From the NCBI RefSeq assembly GCF_027563315.1, contig NZ_JAMKBJ010000002.1, positions 62,001 through 126,000 of the forward strand: 64,000 nucleotides of DNA. Reading direction: 5' to 3'. Origin of the DNA: Paenisporosarcina quisquiliarum (GTDB lineage Bacteria; Bacillota; Bacilli; Bacillales_A; Planococcaceae). Both the position numbers and the translations under genes were made by a program. The number at the start of each line of letters is the position of its first letter. The stretch's first letter is position 1. The notes under the pieces are model-generated. The model made no database searches, had not been told where the DNA came from, and saw only the letters and a list, made by a program, of their open reading frames with translations. This document shows, in pieces, positions 44,747-55,162 of the stretch.

Positions 44747-47188
44747 TCATTCAGCTTTATCTAAAAAGTCATAAGGAGTGGTGCCATTCATGCCGACTAA
44801 AGGATGAATCGTCAAATGGTTTGAAGCTGTTAAAGAAATTTCCTTTTCGTTCTCATCAGCAACTTCATTCACAACTTCACTGCCTTCATCCTCCACAATC
44901 GGTTCAGTCACAGGCACTGCTTCTTCACTTAAGCGTTCTTTCAGTGATGTCAGACGCGCAAGATCATCATTGCGCTCGATACCAAATTTAAAAACTTCGG
45001 CGTCCCCACAAAGAATGAGAAAGTTTTTAGCGCGAGTGATTCCTGTGTATAGTAAATTCCGTCGTAGCATTTTCATATAACTGCGGACGACCGGCATGAT
45101 GACGATTGGAAACTCACTGCCCTGCGATTTATGAATAGAACAGCAATAAGCGAGCGTCAACTGTCCTAAATCATTCCGTTGATAAGTTACCTCTATCCCT
45201 TCGAATGACACAACCAACATGTCCTGTTTCTCGACATTTTCGCTGGCTTTCGAAATACTGATCACTTCGCCCATATCCCCGTTATACACTTGGCTTTCCG
45301 GCTGATTGACAAGTTGCAGAACTTTATCTCCAATTCGATACGTCGTTTCACCGAAAACGATTTCCTTACGCTTTTTCGTATCATTTGGATTGACCATTTG
45401 TTGAATCATTTTATTGAGGGCATCAATTCCTGCAGGACCTTTATACATGGGCGCAAGAACTTGCAATTCTTTTATTGTATGGCCTTTAGCCAAAGCGCTC
45501 TTGATTACTTGTTCAACCACTTTAGGGATTTGTTCAGGACCTGCTTTTATGAACGACCGATCACTCGTTTTATCAATTAGGTTCGTCGGCAATTGCCCTT
45601 TTTTCATTTGATGTGCAAGCTCGATAATGGATGAACCGGCAGATTGTCTATAAATGTCCGTCAGTTCCACCGTTGGAATGCGTTTTGAAGCAAGTAAATC
45701 TTTCAATACTTGACCAGGTCCTACAGGAGGCAATTGATCCTGATCACCCACGAATATAACCTGTGCTCCTTCAGGAATTGCTTTTAGCAATTGATGGGCA
45801 AGCCAAGTATCTACCATCGACATTTCATCGATAATGATTAGATTTCCTTTAATATCACGTTCTGTTTCTTCTTCTTTTTCCTGACCAGTAAATCCGAGCA
45901 AACGATGGATGGTCATGGACGGAAGACCCGTGGATTCATTCAAACGTTTTGCAGCACGACCAGTCGGCGCAGCTAAAATAATCGGAAAGGGTTCCTGTTT
46001 TTTCGCGTACTCTTTTGGATCGAGCGTCAATCCGTGCAATTCAGCGTAAACTTCGACAAGTCCCCTGACGACGGTCGTCTTCCCTGTACCAGGTCCACCT
46101 GTCAGCAACATGACGGATGCGTTCATCCCAAGTTCAATGGCCGCTATTTGCGTCTCTGCATAGGAAACCCCAAGCCTCTCTTCCGCTTCGCCTAAAGCTT
46201 TGCGGATTTCAGACGTTGGAAAACCTGTTCTTTCCTGTTGTTCCTGAATCAACGTTTCCAGTTTGGAGGCGATCCCTACTTCAGAAAAATAGAGAGATGG
46301 CAAATAAAAACGAGACATTTCGCCAGCCAGTTTTCCTTCCTCGACCAGTTCCATACATGCTGTCGAAATTGCATCGTATGGAACTTCTTCAAATTGGCTA
46401 GACTCCAGCAATTGCTTGACGCTCGGCAAAATATGCTCTGCATGCAAGTAAACATGCCCTTCACTTAGAGAAGCCGCATTCAGCAAGTGGAAAACAGCCG
46501 CTTTAATTCTGTCGGGATGTTTACCGGTCATGCCCAGTTTGGAACCTAGCTCATCCGCACGATGAAAACCAATACCTTCCACATCCTCAATCAGACGAAA
46601 CGGGTTTTTCATTAACACTTCAATCGTCTCTTCACGATACGTCTGGTAAATACGCATCGCTAGTTGAGGACCAAAACCCCATTCATTTAATTGAATCATG
46701 ACTCGTTCCAAACCAAGGTTTTGCTCAAGCGTCATCCGGATCGTTTCTTTTTTCTCTTTCGCAAGACGCGGTACGGCATCAAGCGCTTCCGGGTCATCCA
46801 AAATGAGACGGATTGCGTCTTTTCCTAGCTTTTTAACAATGGTTTCGGCCGTTTTTCGGCCAATTCCATGAAATAAGTCACTCGACAAATAATGAATGAT
46901 GCCTTGTTCGGTCTCCGGAACGTCTTTTGCGAACGTTTCCACTTGGAACTGTGTTCCGTATTTTGGATGCTGTTTGATTTGACCTGTAAAACGATACGTT
47001 TCTTCATTCATCAATGGAGGGAAATAGCCGGTTACAATGATTTCTTTATCTTCATATGTAGAGTTTGTTTCGTTGACTTTTAGTTTGACGATGGAGAATA
47101 AATTAGTGGAATTATGAAAAATGGTGACGACAGGTTTGCCTGTAATATACATCGGTTCTTGTTGAAATAAATCGATTTGATTTGGCAA
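44747..47188 (-). CDS. recD2: RecD2-type DNA helicase
   Basis: An 813-residue superfamily 1B 5'-3' helicase (YrrC). The N-terminal OB-like domain is followed by a helix-hairpin-helix region (about 95-200). The helicase core has Walker A LTGGPGTGKTTVVRG near residue 358, Walker B IIDEMSMVD, and FVGDQDQLPPVGPG; a C-terminal UvrD-like motif is TLAYCCSIHKSQGSEFP. It is active without RecBC and affects replication fork and mismatch repair in Bacillus. Start is TTG 47188 with AGGAGG upstream. Confidence 0.96.
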   Translation of the reverse strand: MPNQIDLFQQEPMYITGKPVVTIFHNSTNLFSIVKLKVNETNSTYEDKEIIVTGYFPPLMNEETYRFTGQIKQHPKYGTQFQVETFAKDVPETEQGIIHYLSSDLFHGIGRKTAETIVKKLGKDAIRLILDDPEALDAVPRLAKEKKETIRMTLEQNLGLERVMIQLNEWGFGPQLAMRIYQTYREETIEVLMKNPFRLIEDVEGIGFHRADELGSKLGMTGKHPDRIKAAVFHLLNAASLSEGHVYLHAEHILPSVKQLLESSQFEEVPYDAISTACMELVEEGKLAGEMSRFYLPSLYFSEVGIASKLETLIQEQQERTGFPTSEIRKALGEAEERLGVSYAETQIAAIELGMNASVMLLTGGPGTGKTTVVRGLVEVYAELHGLTLDPKEYAKKQEPFPIILAAPTGRAAKRLNESTGLPSMTIHRLLGFTGQEKEEETERDIKGNLIIIDEMSMVDTWLAHQLLKAIPEGAQVIFVGDQDQLPPVGPGQVLKDLLASKRIPTVELTDIYRQSAGSSIIELAHQMKKGQLPTNLIDKTSDRSFIKAGPEQIPKVVEQVIKSALAKGHTIKELQVLAPMYKGPAGIDALNKMIQQMVNPNDTKKRKEIVFGETTYRIGDKVLQLVNQPESQVYNGDMGEVISISKASENVEKQDMLVVSFEGIEVTYQRNDLGQLTLAYCCSIHKSQGSEFPIVIMPVVRSYMKMLRRNLLYTGITRAKNFLILCGDAEVFKFGIERNDDLARLTSLKERLSEEAVPVTEPIVEDEGSEVVNEVADENEKEISLTASNHLTIHPLVGMNGTTPYDFLDKAE

Positions 47189-47209
47189 AGCTGTCGCCTC
47201 CTAAAATGG

Positions 47210-47866
47210 TTAATTTCTTAATGCAATCATGTCATACACATAACGTGCCTGATCAAAATTCGGTTGTAGCGTATACGCCTGTTTTAAATGATACAACGCA
47301 TCATCCGTACGTTCAGTGGAAACAGCGTATAATACGCCCAAATTATAGTGAGCATCTGCATTGTTTAAGTCTTCATGAATGACATACATAAATTCCGGTT
47401 CAGCTTCCTTGAACATTTCAAGAGCTGCTAACCCAATGCCGTAAGACAGACGAATTTGAACGTCTGTTGGCTCAAGTTCCGCTGCACGTTGTAAATAAGG
47501 CAATGCAAGTTTAGGATTTCCTAAACGTTCGAAACATTTTCCAAGCATAAAGTAAGCGTCGGCACCTTGAATACCAAACTGGATTGATTTCTCATAAAGC
47601 TTCGCCGCTTCTTCATAACGTTCCTGCTCGTAATATAAATTAGCTAATCCATAGAAGGCAGTCGCCGCTTCACCATCCAAAGTAATGGCTTTTTGGAAGA
47701 AGCGTTCAGCACGTTCTGTTTCATTCATGCGTGCCAATAAGTTTCCAAAGTTAATATAGCCAAGTGGATTATTCGGTTCCTCTTCAATTGCATTATTGAA
47801 ATGCACCACTGCTTGTTCGTAATCTTTATTTTGAATGGCTGCAATGCCAAGTTCTAGTTCTTTCAT
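47210..47866 (-). CDS. TPR repeat protein (YrrB-like)
   Basis: A 218-residue protein of about six tetratricopeptide repeats (for example DYEQAVVHFNNAIEEEPNN, RYEEAAKLYEKSIQFG, ADAHYNLGVLYAVSTERTDDA). It is similar to YrrB of B. subtilis in length and position between recD2 and mnmA. TPR arrays mediate protein-protein contacts, so a scaffolding role is likely, possibly with its tRNA-thiolation neighbour. AAGGAGTG precedes the ATG. Confidence 0.9.
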   Translation of the reverse strand: MKELELGIAAIQNKDYEQAVVHFNNAIEEEPNNPLGYINFGNLLARMNETERAERFFQKAITLDGEAATAFYGLANLYYEQERYEEAAKLYEKSIQFGIQGADAYFMLGKCFERLGNPKLALPYLQRAAELEPTDVQIRLSYGIGLAALEMFKEAEPEFMYVIHEDLNNADAHYNLGVLYAVSTERTDDALYHLKQAYTLQPNFDQARYVYDMIALRN

Positions 47867-47884
47867 CTTCTCACTCCTTGTTCA

Positions 47885-49021
<1,137 letters not shown>

Positions 49022-49027
49022 CTACAT

Positions 49028-50170
49028 TTATTTCACAAGTCTATTTAATACGGTAGCTGTTTTCGTAGCAGCTTCCATAATATCGTCTTCTGTTACACCA
49101 TAGCCAAAACTAAAGCGGATTGAATTACGAAGTTCATCCGCATTTTCGCCGAACATTGCAACAAGAACATGGGATGGGTCAATGGAACCTGCTGTACAAG
49201 CGGAGCCGCTCGATACAGAAAGTCCAGCCATGTCCAAATTGACCAACAGTGCTTCAACATCCGTTCCTTTGAAGCTGACGTTTAAAATATGCGGAAGAGT
49301 CGATTGTACATTGCCGTTAACTTGGAATGCAATCCCTTTGTCTTTCCATGTGGAGATCATGATTTCTTTGAAATTTTGGTACAATTTTTGTTTTTCATCC
49401 ATGGTCTCTTGTGCAATCGATACTGCCTCAGCAAATGCCAGTACACTTGGAACGTTTTCCGTACCTGCTCGGCGTTTACGTTCCTGTTGTCCACCAAAAA
49501 GCTGTGGTGACAATTTTGTTGCTTTTCGCTGATAAAGGAATCCGATTCCTTTAGGCCCGTTGATTTTATGAGATGAAACAGACAATAAATCCACATGAAG
49601 GTCTTCAACTGAAATTGGCATCAATCCGTATGCTTGTACAGCATCTGTATGGAATGTTGCCTGGTGGTCTTTCAAAAAGAGACCGATTTCTTGAATCGGT
49701 TGTATGGCACCAACTTCGTTATTACCGAGCATGATCGTCACTAAAATGGTGTCGTCACGTAATGCTTGTTTAAAGTCTTCGATTGACACTTGTCCTTGTT
49801 CATTGACAGGCAAATAAGTCACATCAAAACCTTCTTTTTCAAGCTTTTCACACGCATGCAAAACGGCATGATGCTCAATTTGAGACGTGATAATATGTGA
49901 CCCCAGATTTTTGCGCGCATAAGCCGTACCGAAAATCGCCAAATTATCTGCTTCCGTCCCGCCACTCGTCAAAATGATATCCTGATCTTTTGCCCCAATA
50001 CTTTTTGCTAATATTAAACGGGCATTGTCCAACTCTTTTCGGGCTTCCCGACCAGTTGCATGGATGCTCGAAGGATTACCGTAAGCTTTCTCCATCGTTT
50101 CGACCAATTTATTTATCACTTGTGGATGCACAGGAGAAGTAGCTGCGTGGTCTAAGTAAATTCTATTCAT
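49028..50170 (-). CDS. Cysteine desulfurase (YrvO-like)
   Basis: A 380-residue PLP-dependent desulfurase. The Schiff-base lysine is in SVSSHKINGPKGIGF, and the active cysteine in SVSSGSACTAGSIDPSHVL. In B. subtilis the neighbour of mnmA is yrvO, which provides sulfur directly to MnmA; here the same arrangement is seen, with mnmA 21 bases downstream. The gene follows cymR by 62 bases. AAAGGAG precedes the ATG. Confidence 0.94.
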   Translation of the reverse strand: MNRIYLDHAATSPVHPQVINKLVETMEKAYGNPSSIHATGREARKELDNARLILAKSIGAKDQDIILTSGGTEADNLAIFGTAYARKNLGSHIITSQIEHHAVLHACEKLEKEGFDVTYLPVNEQGQVSIEDFKQALRDDTILVTIMLGNNEVGAIQPIQEIGLFLKDHQATFHTDAVQAYGLMPISVEDLHVDLLSVSSHKINGPKGIGFLYQRKATKLSPQLFGGQQERKRRAGTENVPSVLAFAEAVSIAQETMDEKQKLYQNFKEIMISTWKDKGIAFQVNGNVQSTLPHILNVSFKGTDVEALLVNLDMAGLSVSSGSACTAGSIDPSHVLVAMFGENADELRNSIRFSFGYGVTEDDIMEAATKTATVLNRLVK

Positions 50171-50232
50171 GTCGAACTCCTTTATAAAGGTTATTCAAAG
50201 AACCTTTTGTGTTGAGGTTTTTGAACACGTAC

Positions 50233-50652
50233 TTAAATGTAGTACATATAGCCATCATCAGATGACGTGTCACTATATTTAGCTAAATCTTCAATCGTAG
50301 TTGTATCTAAAACCGTTTTAACGGCATCACGAATTCGTAGCCATAATTCCCTTTGCGGAGGTGCTTCGTTTTCAATGCCTTCTACGGGTTGAATCGGTCC
50401 TTCTAGTACACGAATCACATCTCCTGCTGAAATTAAATGCGGAGGTTTTGAAAGCATGTAGCCACCGTGTGCTCCACGGACACTTTTAACAAGACCCGAA
50501 TTACGGAGTGGAGAAACCAATTGTTCTAAGTAGGCTTCTGATAAATCATTGTCTGCTGCTATTTGACGGAGAGGTACTGGCCCTTCTCCAAATTGTTTCG
50601 CTAACTCTATCATAATCGTTAAGCCGTAACGACCTTTTGTCGAAATTCTCAC
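50233..50652 (-). CDS. cymR: Rrf2-family cysteine metabolism repressor CymR
   Basis: A 139-residue Rrf2-type regulator. It begins VRISTKGRYGLTIMIELA; the winged helix has SEAYLEQLVSPLRNSGLVKSVRGAHGGYMLS. CymR forms a complex with CysK and represses cysteine and sulfur genes. I place the start at the GTG at 50652, with GGGGTG six bases upstream; a start three codons earlier is less likely. It is divergent from rarA and leads the desulfurase-mnmA unit. Confidence 0.93.
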   Translation of the reverse strand: MRISTKGRYGLTIMIELAKQFGEGPVPLRQIAADNDLSEAYLEQLVSPLRNSGLVKSVRGAHGGYMLSKPPHLISAGDVIRVLEGPIQPVEGIENEAPPQRELWLRIRDAVKTVLDTTTIEDLAKYSDTSSDDGYMYYI

Positions 50653-50784
50653 GTTTTTCACCCCGTATAATCCTTAAAATTCATCTACATAGTATATCAC
50701 ATTTCCGACCAATCGCCTGTGAAATGACTTTTTATCCAGCAACACGTATACTAGAGAACAAATGTACGAATTTAGGAGGTACTC

Positions 50785-52077
50785 ATGATGCAAAACGAAC
50801 CCCTTGCTTATCGAATGAGACCGCAAAAATTGGATGAAATCGCAGGTCAGCAAGACATCATCGGAAAACATACACCTTTATATAAAATGATTACGAATGG
50901 CCATGTTCCCTCCATGTTGTTATACGGAGAACCGGGAATTGGGAAAACTTCTTTAGCTTATGCCATTGCTGGAACGTGCAACCTTCCATTTATTGCACTC
51001 AATGCAACACGCTCAGGCAAGAAAGATATCGAAGATGTGGTGGCAGAATCACGTGTTACCGGAAAAGTGCTGCTATTTTTAGATGAGATCCATCGATTCA
51101 ATAAATTGCAGCAGGACGCACTTCTCCCCCATGTTGAAAGCGGTGCTATCGTATTAATTGGGGCAACAACGGAAAACCCATTTCATGATGTCAATCCCGC
51201 TATCCGTTCACGTTGCGGTGAAATTAAACAATTGAAACGTTTGACTGCTGAGGATTTAATGGTGCTGATTCAACGCGCCTTGCAGGATGACAAGCGAGGC
51301 CTCGGTCGACAGAAGATTGAGATGTCTGAACAACAGCAACTAAAAATTGCGGAAGCTGCTAACGGAGATGCACGAAAAGCACTCACAATTCTAGAGTCGG
51401 TCGTTTCAGCTTCCGATGAAGAAGATGGCGTCACTATTGTGGAAGATGCGATGGTGCAAAACCTCGTCGATCGCATCGGTGTTTTCGGGGATAAAAAAGG
51501 TTCGCACTTTTATAATTTATTGTCGGCATTGCAAAAATCAGTACGCGGCAGTGATGTCAATGCAGCCATGTATTATTTGGCGCACTTACTTGAAAATGGC
51601 GATTTGGTTGCCGTCTCAAGACGCCTCCTCGTCATGGCGTACGAAGATATCGGTGTTGCGAATCCTTCAGTTGGCGCACATGTCCTTGCAAGCATTCAAG
51701 CTGCCGAGCGATTGGGCTTACCTGAAGCACGCATTCCTTTAGCTAACGCTGTTGTGGAAATGTGTCTATCGGAGAAATCCAATTCAGCCTATAAAGCGAT
51801 CGATGCCGCCATTGCTTCGATACATGCAGGAAAAGTTGGCGATATCCCAAGCCATTTGAGAGATACCCATTATGCTGGAGCGGCCGCACTTGGACACGAA
51901 GGCTATTTATATCCGCATAATACTCCAATTGGATCATTTGGTGGTTGGGTCAATCAAACATATTTGCCGGACAATTTAATCGGTACGAAGTTTTATGAAC
52001 CAGTACTTGCGGGAGAAGAAAAGAAACTCGCGGGAATTTATCAGAAGCTGGAATCATTTAAAGGAAAGAAGACCTGA
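50785..52077 (+). CDS. rarA: Replication-associated recombination protein RarA
   Basis: A 430-residue AAA+ ATPase (MgsA). Walker A is LYGEPGIGKTSLAYAIAG near residue 50, Walker B LFLDEIHRFN, and the sensor region RDALTI-like. The C-terminal MgsA domain includes RDTHYAGAAALGHEGYLYPHN. It helps recover stalled forks. AGGAGG lies upstream of the ATG at 50785, and a second ATG one codon later is possible. It is divergent from cymR. Confidence 0.97.
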   Translation: MMQNEPLAYRMRPQKLDEIAGQQDIIGKHTPLYKMITNGHVPSMLLYGEPGIGKTSLAYAIAGTCNLPFIALNATRSGKKDIEDVVAESRVTGKVLLFLDEIHRFNKLQQDALLPHVESGAIVLIGATTENPFHDVNPAIRSRCGEIKQLKRLTAEDLMVLIQRALQDDKRGLGRQKIEMSEQQQLKIAEAANGDARKALTILESVVSASDEEDGVTIVEDAMVQNLVDRIGVFGDKKGSHFYNLLSALQKSVRGSDVNAAMYYLAHLLENGDLVAVSRRLLVMAYEDIGVANPSVGAHVLASIQAAERLGLPEARIPLANAVVEMCLSEKSNSAYKAIDAAIASIHAGKVGDIPSHLRDTHYAGAAALGHEGYLYPHNTPIGSFGGWVNQTYLPDNLIGTKFYEPVLAGEEKKLAGIYQKLESFKGKKT

Positions 52078-52110
52078 ATCGCCGGTGAGCGATTTCAGGT
52101 CTTTTTTTTG
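52070..52110 (+). terminator. rarA terminator
   Basis: ACCTGAATCGC and GCGATTTCAGGT pair around a 6-base loop and are followed by eight T residues. Confidence 0.95.
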
Positions 52111-52116
52111 AGGTGA

Positions 52117-52223
52117 GAAAGATTGAGGAATTAGGAGAAAATTGGTTAGTTGCCCCTATTCGTTCGAAAGTTGCCCCAATCCGCACAAAAGTTGCCCCTA
52201 TCGAACAAATAGTTGCCCCTATC
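52117..52223 (-). repeat. Tandem array of GGGGCAACT units (locus B)
   Basis: Four copies of AGTTGCCCC (plus strand; GGGGCAACT on the minus strand) begin at 52148, 52169, 52190 and 52211: exactly 21 bases apart. The minus-strand end runs into CAACTAACCAATT and CTCCTAATT, a tail shared with the 33230-33352 array. It lies between the terminators of rarA and tcdA. Confidence 0.87.
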
Positions 52224-52240
52224 ACCTAATTCATCACAAG

Positions 52241-52277
52241 AAAAAAGACAACCCCAGTTAAAATTGAGGGGTTGCCT
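52241..52277 (-). terminator. tcdA terminator
   Basis: GGCAACCCCTCAATTT and its complement AACTGGGGTTGTC pair with one bulge, then a T run on the minus strand. Confidence 0.88.
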
Positions 52278-52288
52278 TCACTCATCCA

Positions 52289-53050
52289 TTATGAACGTAC
52301 ACGTTTTACCGGTATTTCTTTCGTAATATCATTAATGACCCAGCTTGCTGCCACTAATCCGGCTACTGACGGCACAAATGCATTCGATGATGGTGGCATT
52401 TTTGCTTTGCGAATCTTCGCATCAGGCTTACCGACCGTTTCGACGACATCTTCCCTCACCACAATAGGGCTTTCATCCGAAAAGACAACCGGAATGCCTT
52501 TATAAATTCCTTCTTTGCGCAGTTTCGTTCGAATTACTTTTGCCAAAGGATCTGTATGCGTTTTCGAAATGTCCGCAATTTTAAAACGTGTCGGATCTGT
52601 TTTGTTTGCTGCACCCATACTGGAAATAACTTTAACGCCGCGAGCTAAACATTCTTTCATCAAATGAATTTTGTAGATGATGGTGTCTGATGCATCAATG
52701 ACGTAATCCAAGTTGTGGCTGAAAAATTCTTCATACGTTTCTTCTGTGTAGAACATGTGTAAATCATGAACTTCACAAGCAGGATTAATATCCAGAATTC
52801 GTTCTTTCATCACTTCGGACTTCGAGCGTCCAACAGTTGAAGTATAAGCGACTAATTGACGATTGATATTGGTAATATCCACATTATCTTTATCGACCAA
52901 AATAATCTTGCCGATACCGCTTCTTGCGCAGGCTTCAGCTGCAAACGAACCTACGCCTCCAACACCTAAAATGGCAACGGTAGTGTTCTTTAAAAGTTCA
53001 ACGCCTTCTGTGCCGATTGCTAATTCGTTTCGTGAAAATTGGTGTAACAT
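52289..53050 (-). CDS. tcdA: tRNA threonylcarbamoyladenosine dehydratase TcdA
   Basis: A 253-residue E1-like enzyme (YrvM/CsdL) that converts t6A37 to cyclic t6A. The ATP-binding motif is ILGVGGVGSFAAEACARSG, followed by VDKDNVDITNINRQ. The start at 53050 is chosen with GAGGACA upstream; an earlier start five codons back would leave no site. It precedes the predicted 6S RNA, a B. subtilis-like order. Confidence 0.96.
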   Translation of the reverse strand: MLHQFSRNELAIGTEGVELLKNTTVAILGVGGVGSFAAEACARSGIGKIILVDKDNVDITNINRQLVAYTSTVGRSKSEVMKERILDINPACEVHDLHMFYTEETYEEFFSHNLDYVIDASDTIIYKIHLMKECLARGVKVISSMGAANKTDPTRFKIADISKTHTDPLAKVIRTKLRKEGIYKGIPVVFSDESPIVVREDVVETVGKPDAKIRKAKMPPSSNAFVPSVAGLVAASWVINDITKEIPVKRVRS

Positions 53051-53094
53051 TTGATGTCCTCGCAATCTATATCGTTTTAGTAGGAATTAGACTC

Positions 53095-53133
53095 ATTAAA
53101 AACCCTCTAGCCTAAAACAAGCTAGAGGGGTTA
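53095..53133 (-). terminator. Terminator of the 6S RNA
   Basis: CCCTCTAGC and GCTAGAGGG pair around a 9-base loop, then T5 on the minus strand. Confidence 0.92.
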
Positions 53134-53336
53134 TACGTAATGTATGACGAATCCCAATCGTGCCGTCATTATGAAGCGTATCGTTTTGAACCCGCACACA
53201 GCAGGTGGGTATCCACTTTATAACTTATAACGTCCCCTGGGGGCATGTTAGCCATTATAAAAGGAGGATTCCCGACGATATTATTGTTCGGTCAAAAGCG
53301 ATTGGCAATTAACGAACACATCAGGATTCGTGTTAC
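53134..53336 (-). ncRNA. ssrS: Predicted 6S RNA
   Basis: About 200 bases of non-coding sequence between aspS and tcdA, the position of bsrA (6S-1 RNA) in B. subtilis. It has a dedicated sigma-A promoter in the aspS 3' end and an intrinsic terminator. It contains large inverted blocks (for instance GTCCCCTGGGGGC near 53232-53244 and a CCCACC...GGGT-type stem). 6S RNA binds RNA polymerase holoenzyme in stationary phase. The call rests on synteny and structure; the primary sequence was not checked against a model. Confidence 0.8.
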
Positions 53337-53340
53337 AAGT

Positions 53341-53369
53341 ATCCTATCATATCTATTTTAGAATTTCAA
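53341..53369 (-). promoter_or_regulatory. 6S RNA promoter
   Basis: Minus-strand TTGAAA (53364-53369), 17-base spacer, TAGGAT (53341-53346), just beyond the aspS stop codon at 53375. Transcription should start near 53335. Confidence 0.75.
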
Positions 53370-53374
53370 GCCTC

Positions 53375-55162
53375 TTACTCTTCTGTTTTTAGATTTTTCT
53401 GAATACTGATTGCCAAGGATAAATCTTTTAATTGTTCTTCCGAAACAGGACTTGGAGCCTTCGTCAAAATGTCGCTGGCACTAGCTGTTTTCGGGAAAGC
53501 GATGGTGTCACGTAAGTTTGTGCGGCCAGCCAATAACATGACTAATCGGTCCAATCCTAGCGCAATCCCGCCGTGTGGTGGTGTCCCATATTCAAACGCT
53601 TCAAGTAAGAATCCGAACTGAGCAGTCGCTTCTTCCTGAGAGAAACCGAGAATACTGAACATTTTCTCTTGCACGTCACGTGCATAAATTCGCAGTGATC
53701 CACCACCAAGCTCATAACCATTTAACACTAAGTCATATGCCTGAGCACGAACGTTTGCAGGATCTGTATCCATTAATTCAATGTCTTCAACGAAAGGCAT
53801 TGTAAATGGATGGTGAGCTGCATAGTAACGGCCATCTTGATCGTCATATTCAAACAAAGGCCAGTCAATAATCCATAAGAATGCAAATTGACTTTCGTCA
53901 ATCAACTGCAGTTCTTTTCCTAACTTCATGCGAAGAGCTCCTAAAGAATCTGCAACAACCGATTTTTTATCAGCTACAAACAATAGTAAATCTCCCGCTT
54001 CAGCTTCAAGGGTTTGCGCTAACTTCTCGCCTGCTTCTCCTTCAAAGAATTTCGCAATCGGACCTTTTAATCCTTCAGCATCCACTTTTAACCAAGCAAG
54101 ACCTTTTGCACCGTAACGACCCGCAAATTCGCCTAACGCATCGATGTCTTTTCGTGAGTAGTTGTCAGCTGAACCTTTAACATTGATTGCCTTCACTTGT
54201 CCGCCATTTTCAACTGCACTTGCAAAAACTTTGAATGAAGAATCAGCAACCAAAGCTGACACGTCTTGCAACTCAAGACCAAAACGAACATCTGGTTTAT
54301 CAGAGCCAAAACGCTCCATCGCTTCTGTATATTTCATACGTCGGAAAGGTATTTCAATCTCAATGCCTTTGACGTCTTTCATCATTTTTTTCATCATGCG
54401 TTCGTTCATTTCCAGAATCTCTTCCATTGACATGAAACTCATTTCCATGTCAATTTGAGTGAACTCAGGTTGACGGTCTGCACGCAAATCTTCATCGCGG
54501 AAACAACGAGCAATCTGGTAGTATTTTTCAAATCCTGACACCATCAACATTTGTTTAAATAATTGTGGTGATTGAGGCAATGCATAAAATTCTCCATCAT
54601 GTACGCGACTTGGTACTAAATAGTCACGTGCTCCTTCTGGTGTCGATTTCGTAAGAATCGGTGTTTCGACTTCCAGGAATGCTTCTTCATCCAGAAAACG
54701 GCGAATGGACTTAGTTACTTCAGAGCGCATTTTAAATGTTTCATACATAACCGGACGACGAAGGTCAAGATAACGGTATTTCAAGCGTAAGTCTTCACTT
54801 ACATCCGTTTGGTTTTCAATTGCAAATGGTGGATTTTTTGCTTCATTAATAATTGTCACGTGAGATGCCTGTACTTCGATGCGTCCCGTTTTCATGTTCG
54901 GATTTACTTGTGATTCCTGACGCGCAACGACTTCCCCGCTCAATTCAATAACAAACTCATTACGTAATTTGTCTGCGATAGCCAATGCTTCTTGTGAAAT
55001 ATCCGGGTTGAAAACAATTTGTACAATTCCAGAACGGTCGCGAAGGTCCAAGAAAATCAATCCGCCCAAGTCACGTCTTTTTTGTACCCATCCTTTTAAT
55101 ACCACTTGTTGCCCAATTGCTTGTTCTGCTACTTCTCCACATGGATGTGTACGTTTTGTCAT
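53375..55162 (-). CDS. aspS: Aspartyl-tRNA synthetase
   Basis: A 595-residue bacterial-type AspRS. The OB-fold anticodon-binding domain (1 to about 105) has [26 protein letters not shown]. The class II core has [38 protein letters not shown], and the GAD insertion domain (about 285-415) and FGLGLDRL-type motif [15 protein letters not shown]. The ATG overlaps the hisS stop (ATGA), so both are made from the T-box-regulated transcript. Confidence 0.98.
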   Translation of the reverse strand: MTKRTHPCGEVAEQAIGQQVVLKGWVQKRRDLGGLIFLDLRDRSGIVQIVFNPDISQEALAIADKLRNEFVIELSGEVVARQESQVNPNMKTGRIEVQASHVTIINEAKNPPFAIENQTDVSEDLRLKYRYLDLRRPVMYETFKMRSEVTKSIRRFLDEEAFLEVETPILTKSTPEGARDYLVPSRVHDGEFYALPQSPQLFKQMLMVSGFEKYYQIARCFRDEDLRADRQPEFTQIDMEMSFMSMEEILEMNERMMKKMMKDVKGIEIEIPFRRMKYTEAMERFGSDKPDVRFGLELQDVSALVADSSFKVFASAVENGGQVKAINVKGSADNYSRKDIDALGEFAGRYGAKGLAWLKVDAEGLKGPIAKFFEGEAGEKLAQTLEAEAGDLLLFVADKKSVVADSLGALRMKLGKELQLIDESQFAFLWIIDWPLFEYDDQDGRYYAAHHPFTMPFVEDIELMDTDPANVRAQAYDLVLNGYELGGGSLRIYARDVQEKMFSILGFSQEEATAQFGFLLEAFEYGTPPHGGIALGLDRLVMLLAGRTNLRDTIAFPKTASASDILTKAPSPVSEEQLKDLSLAISIQKNLKTEE

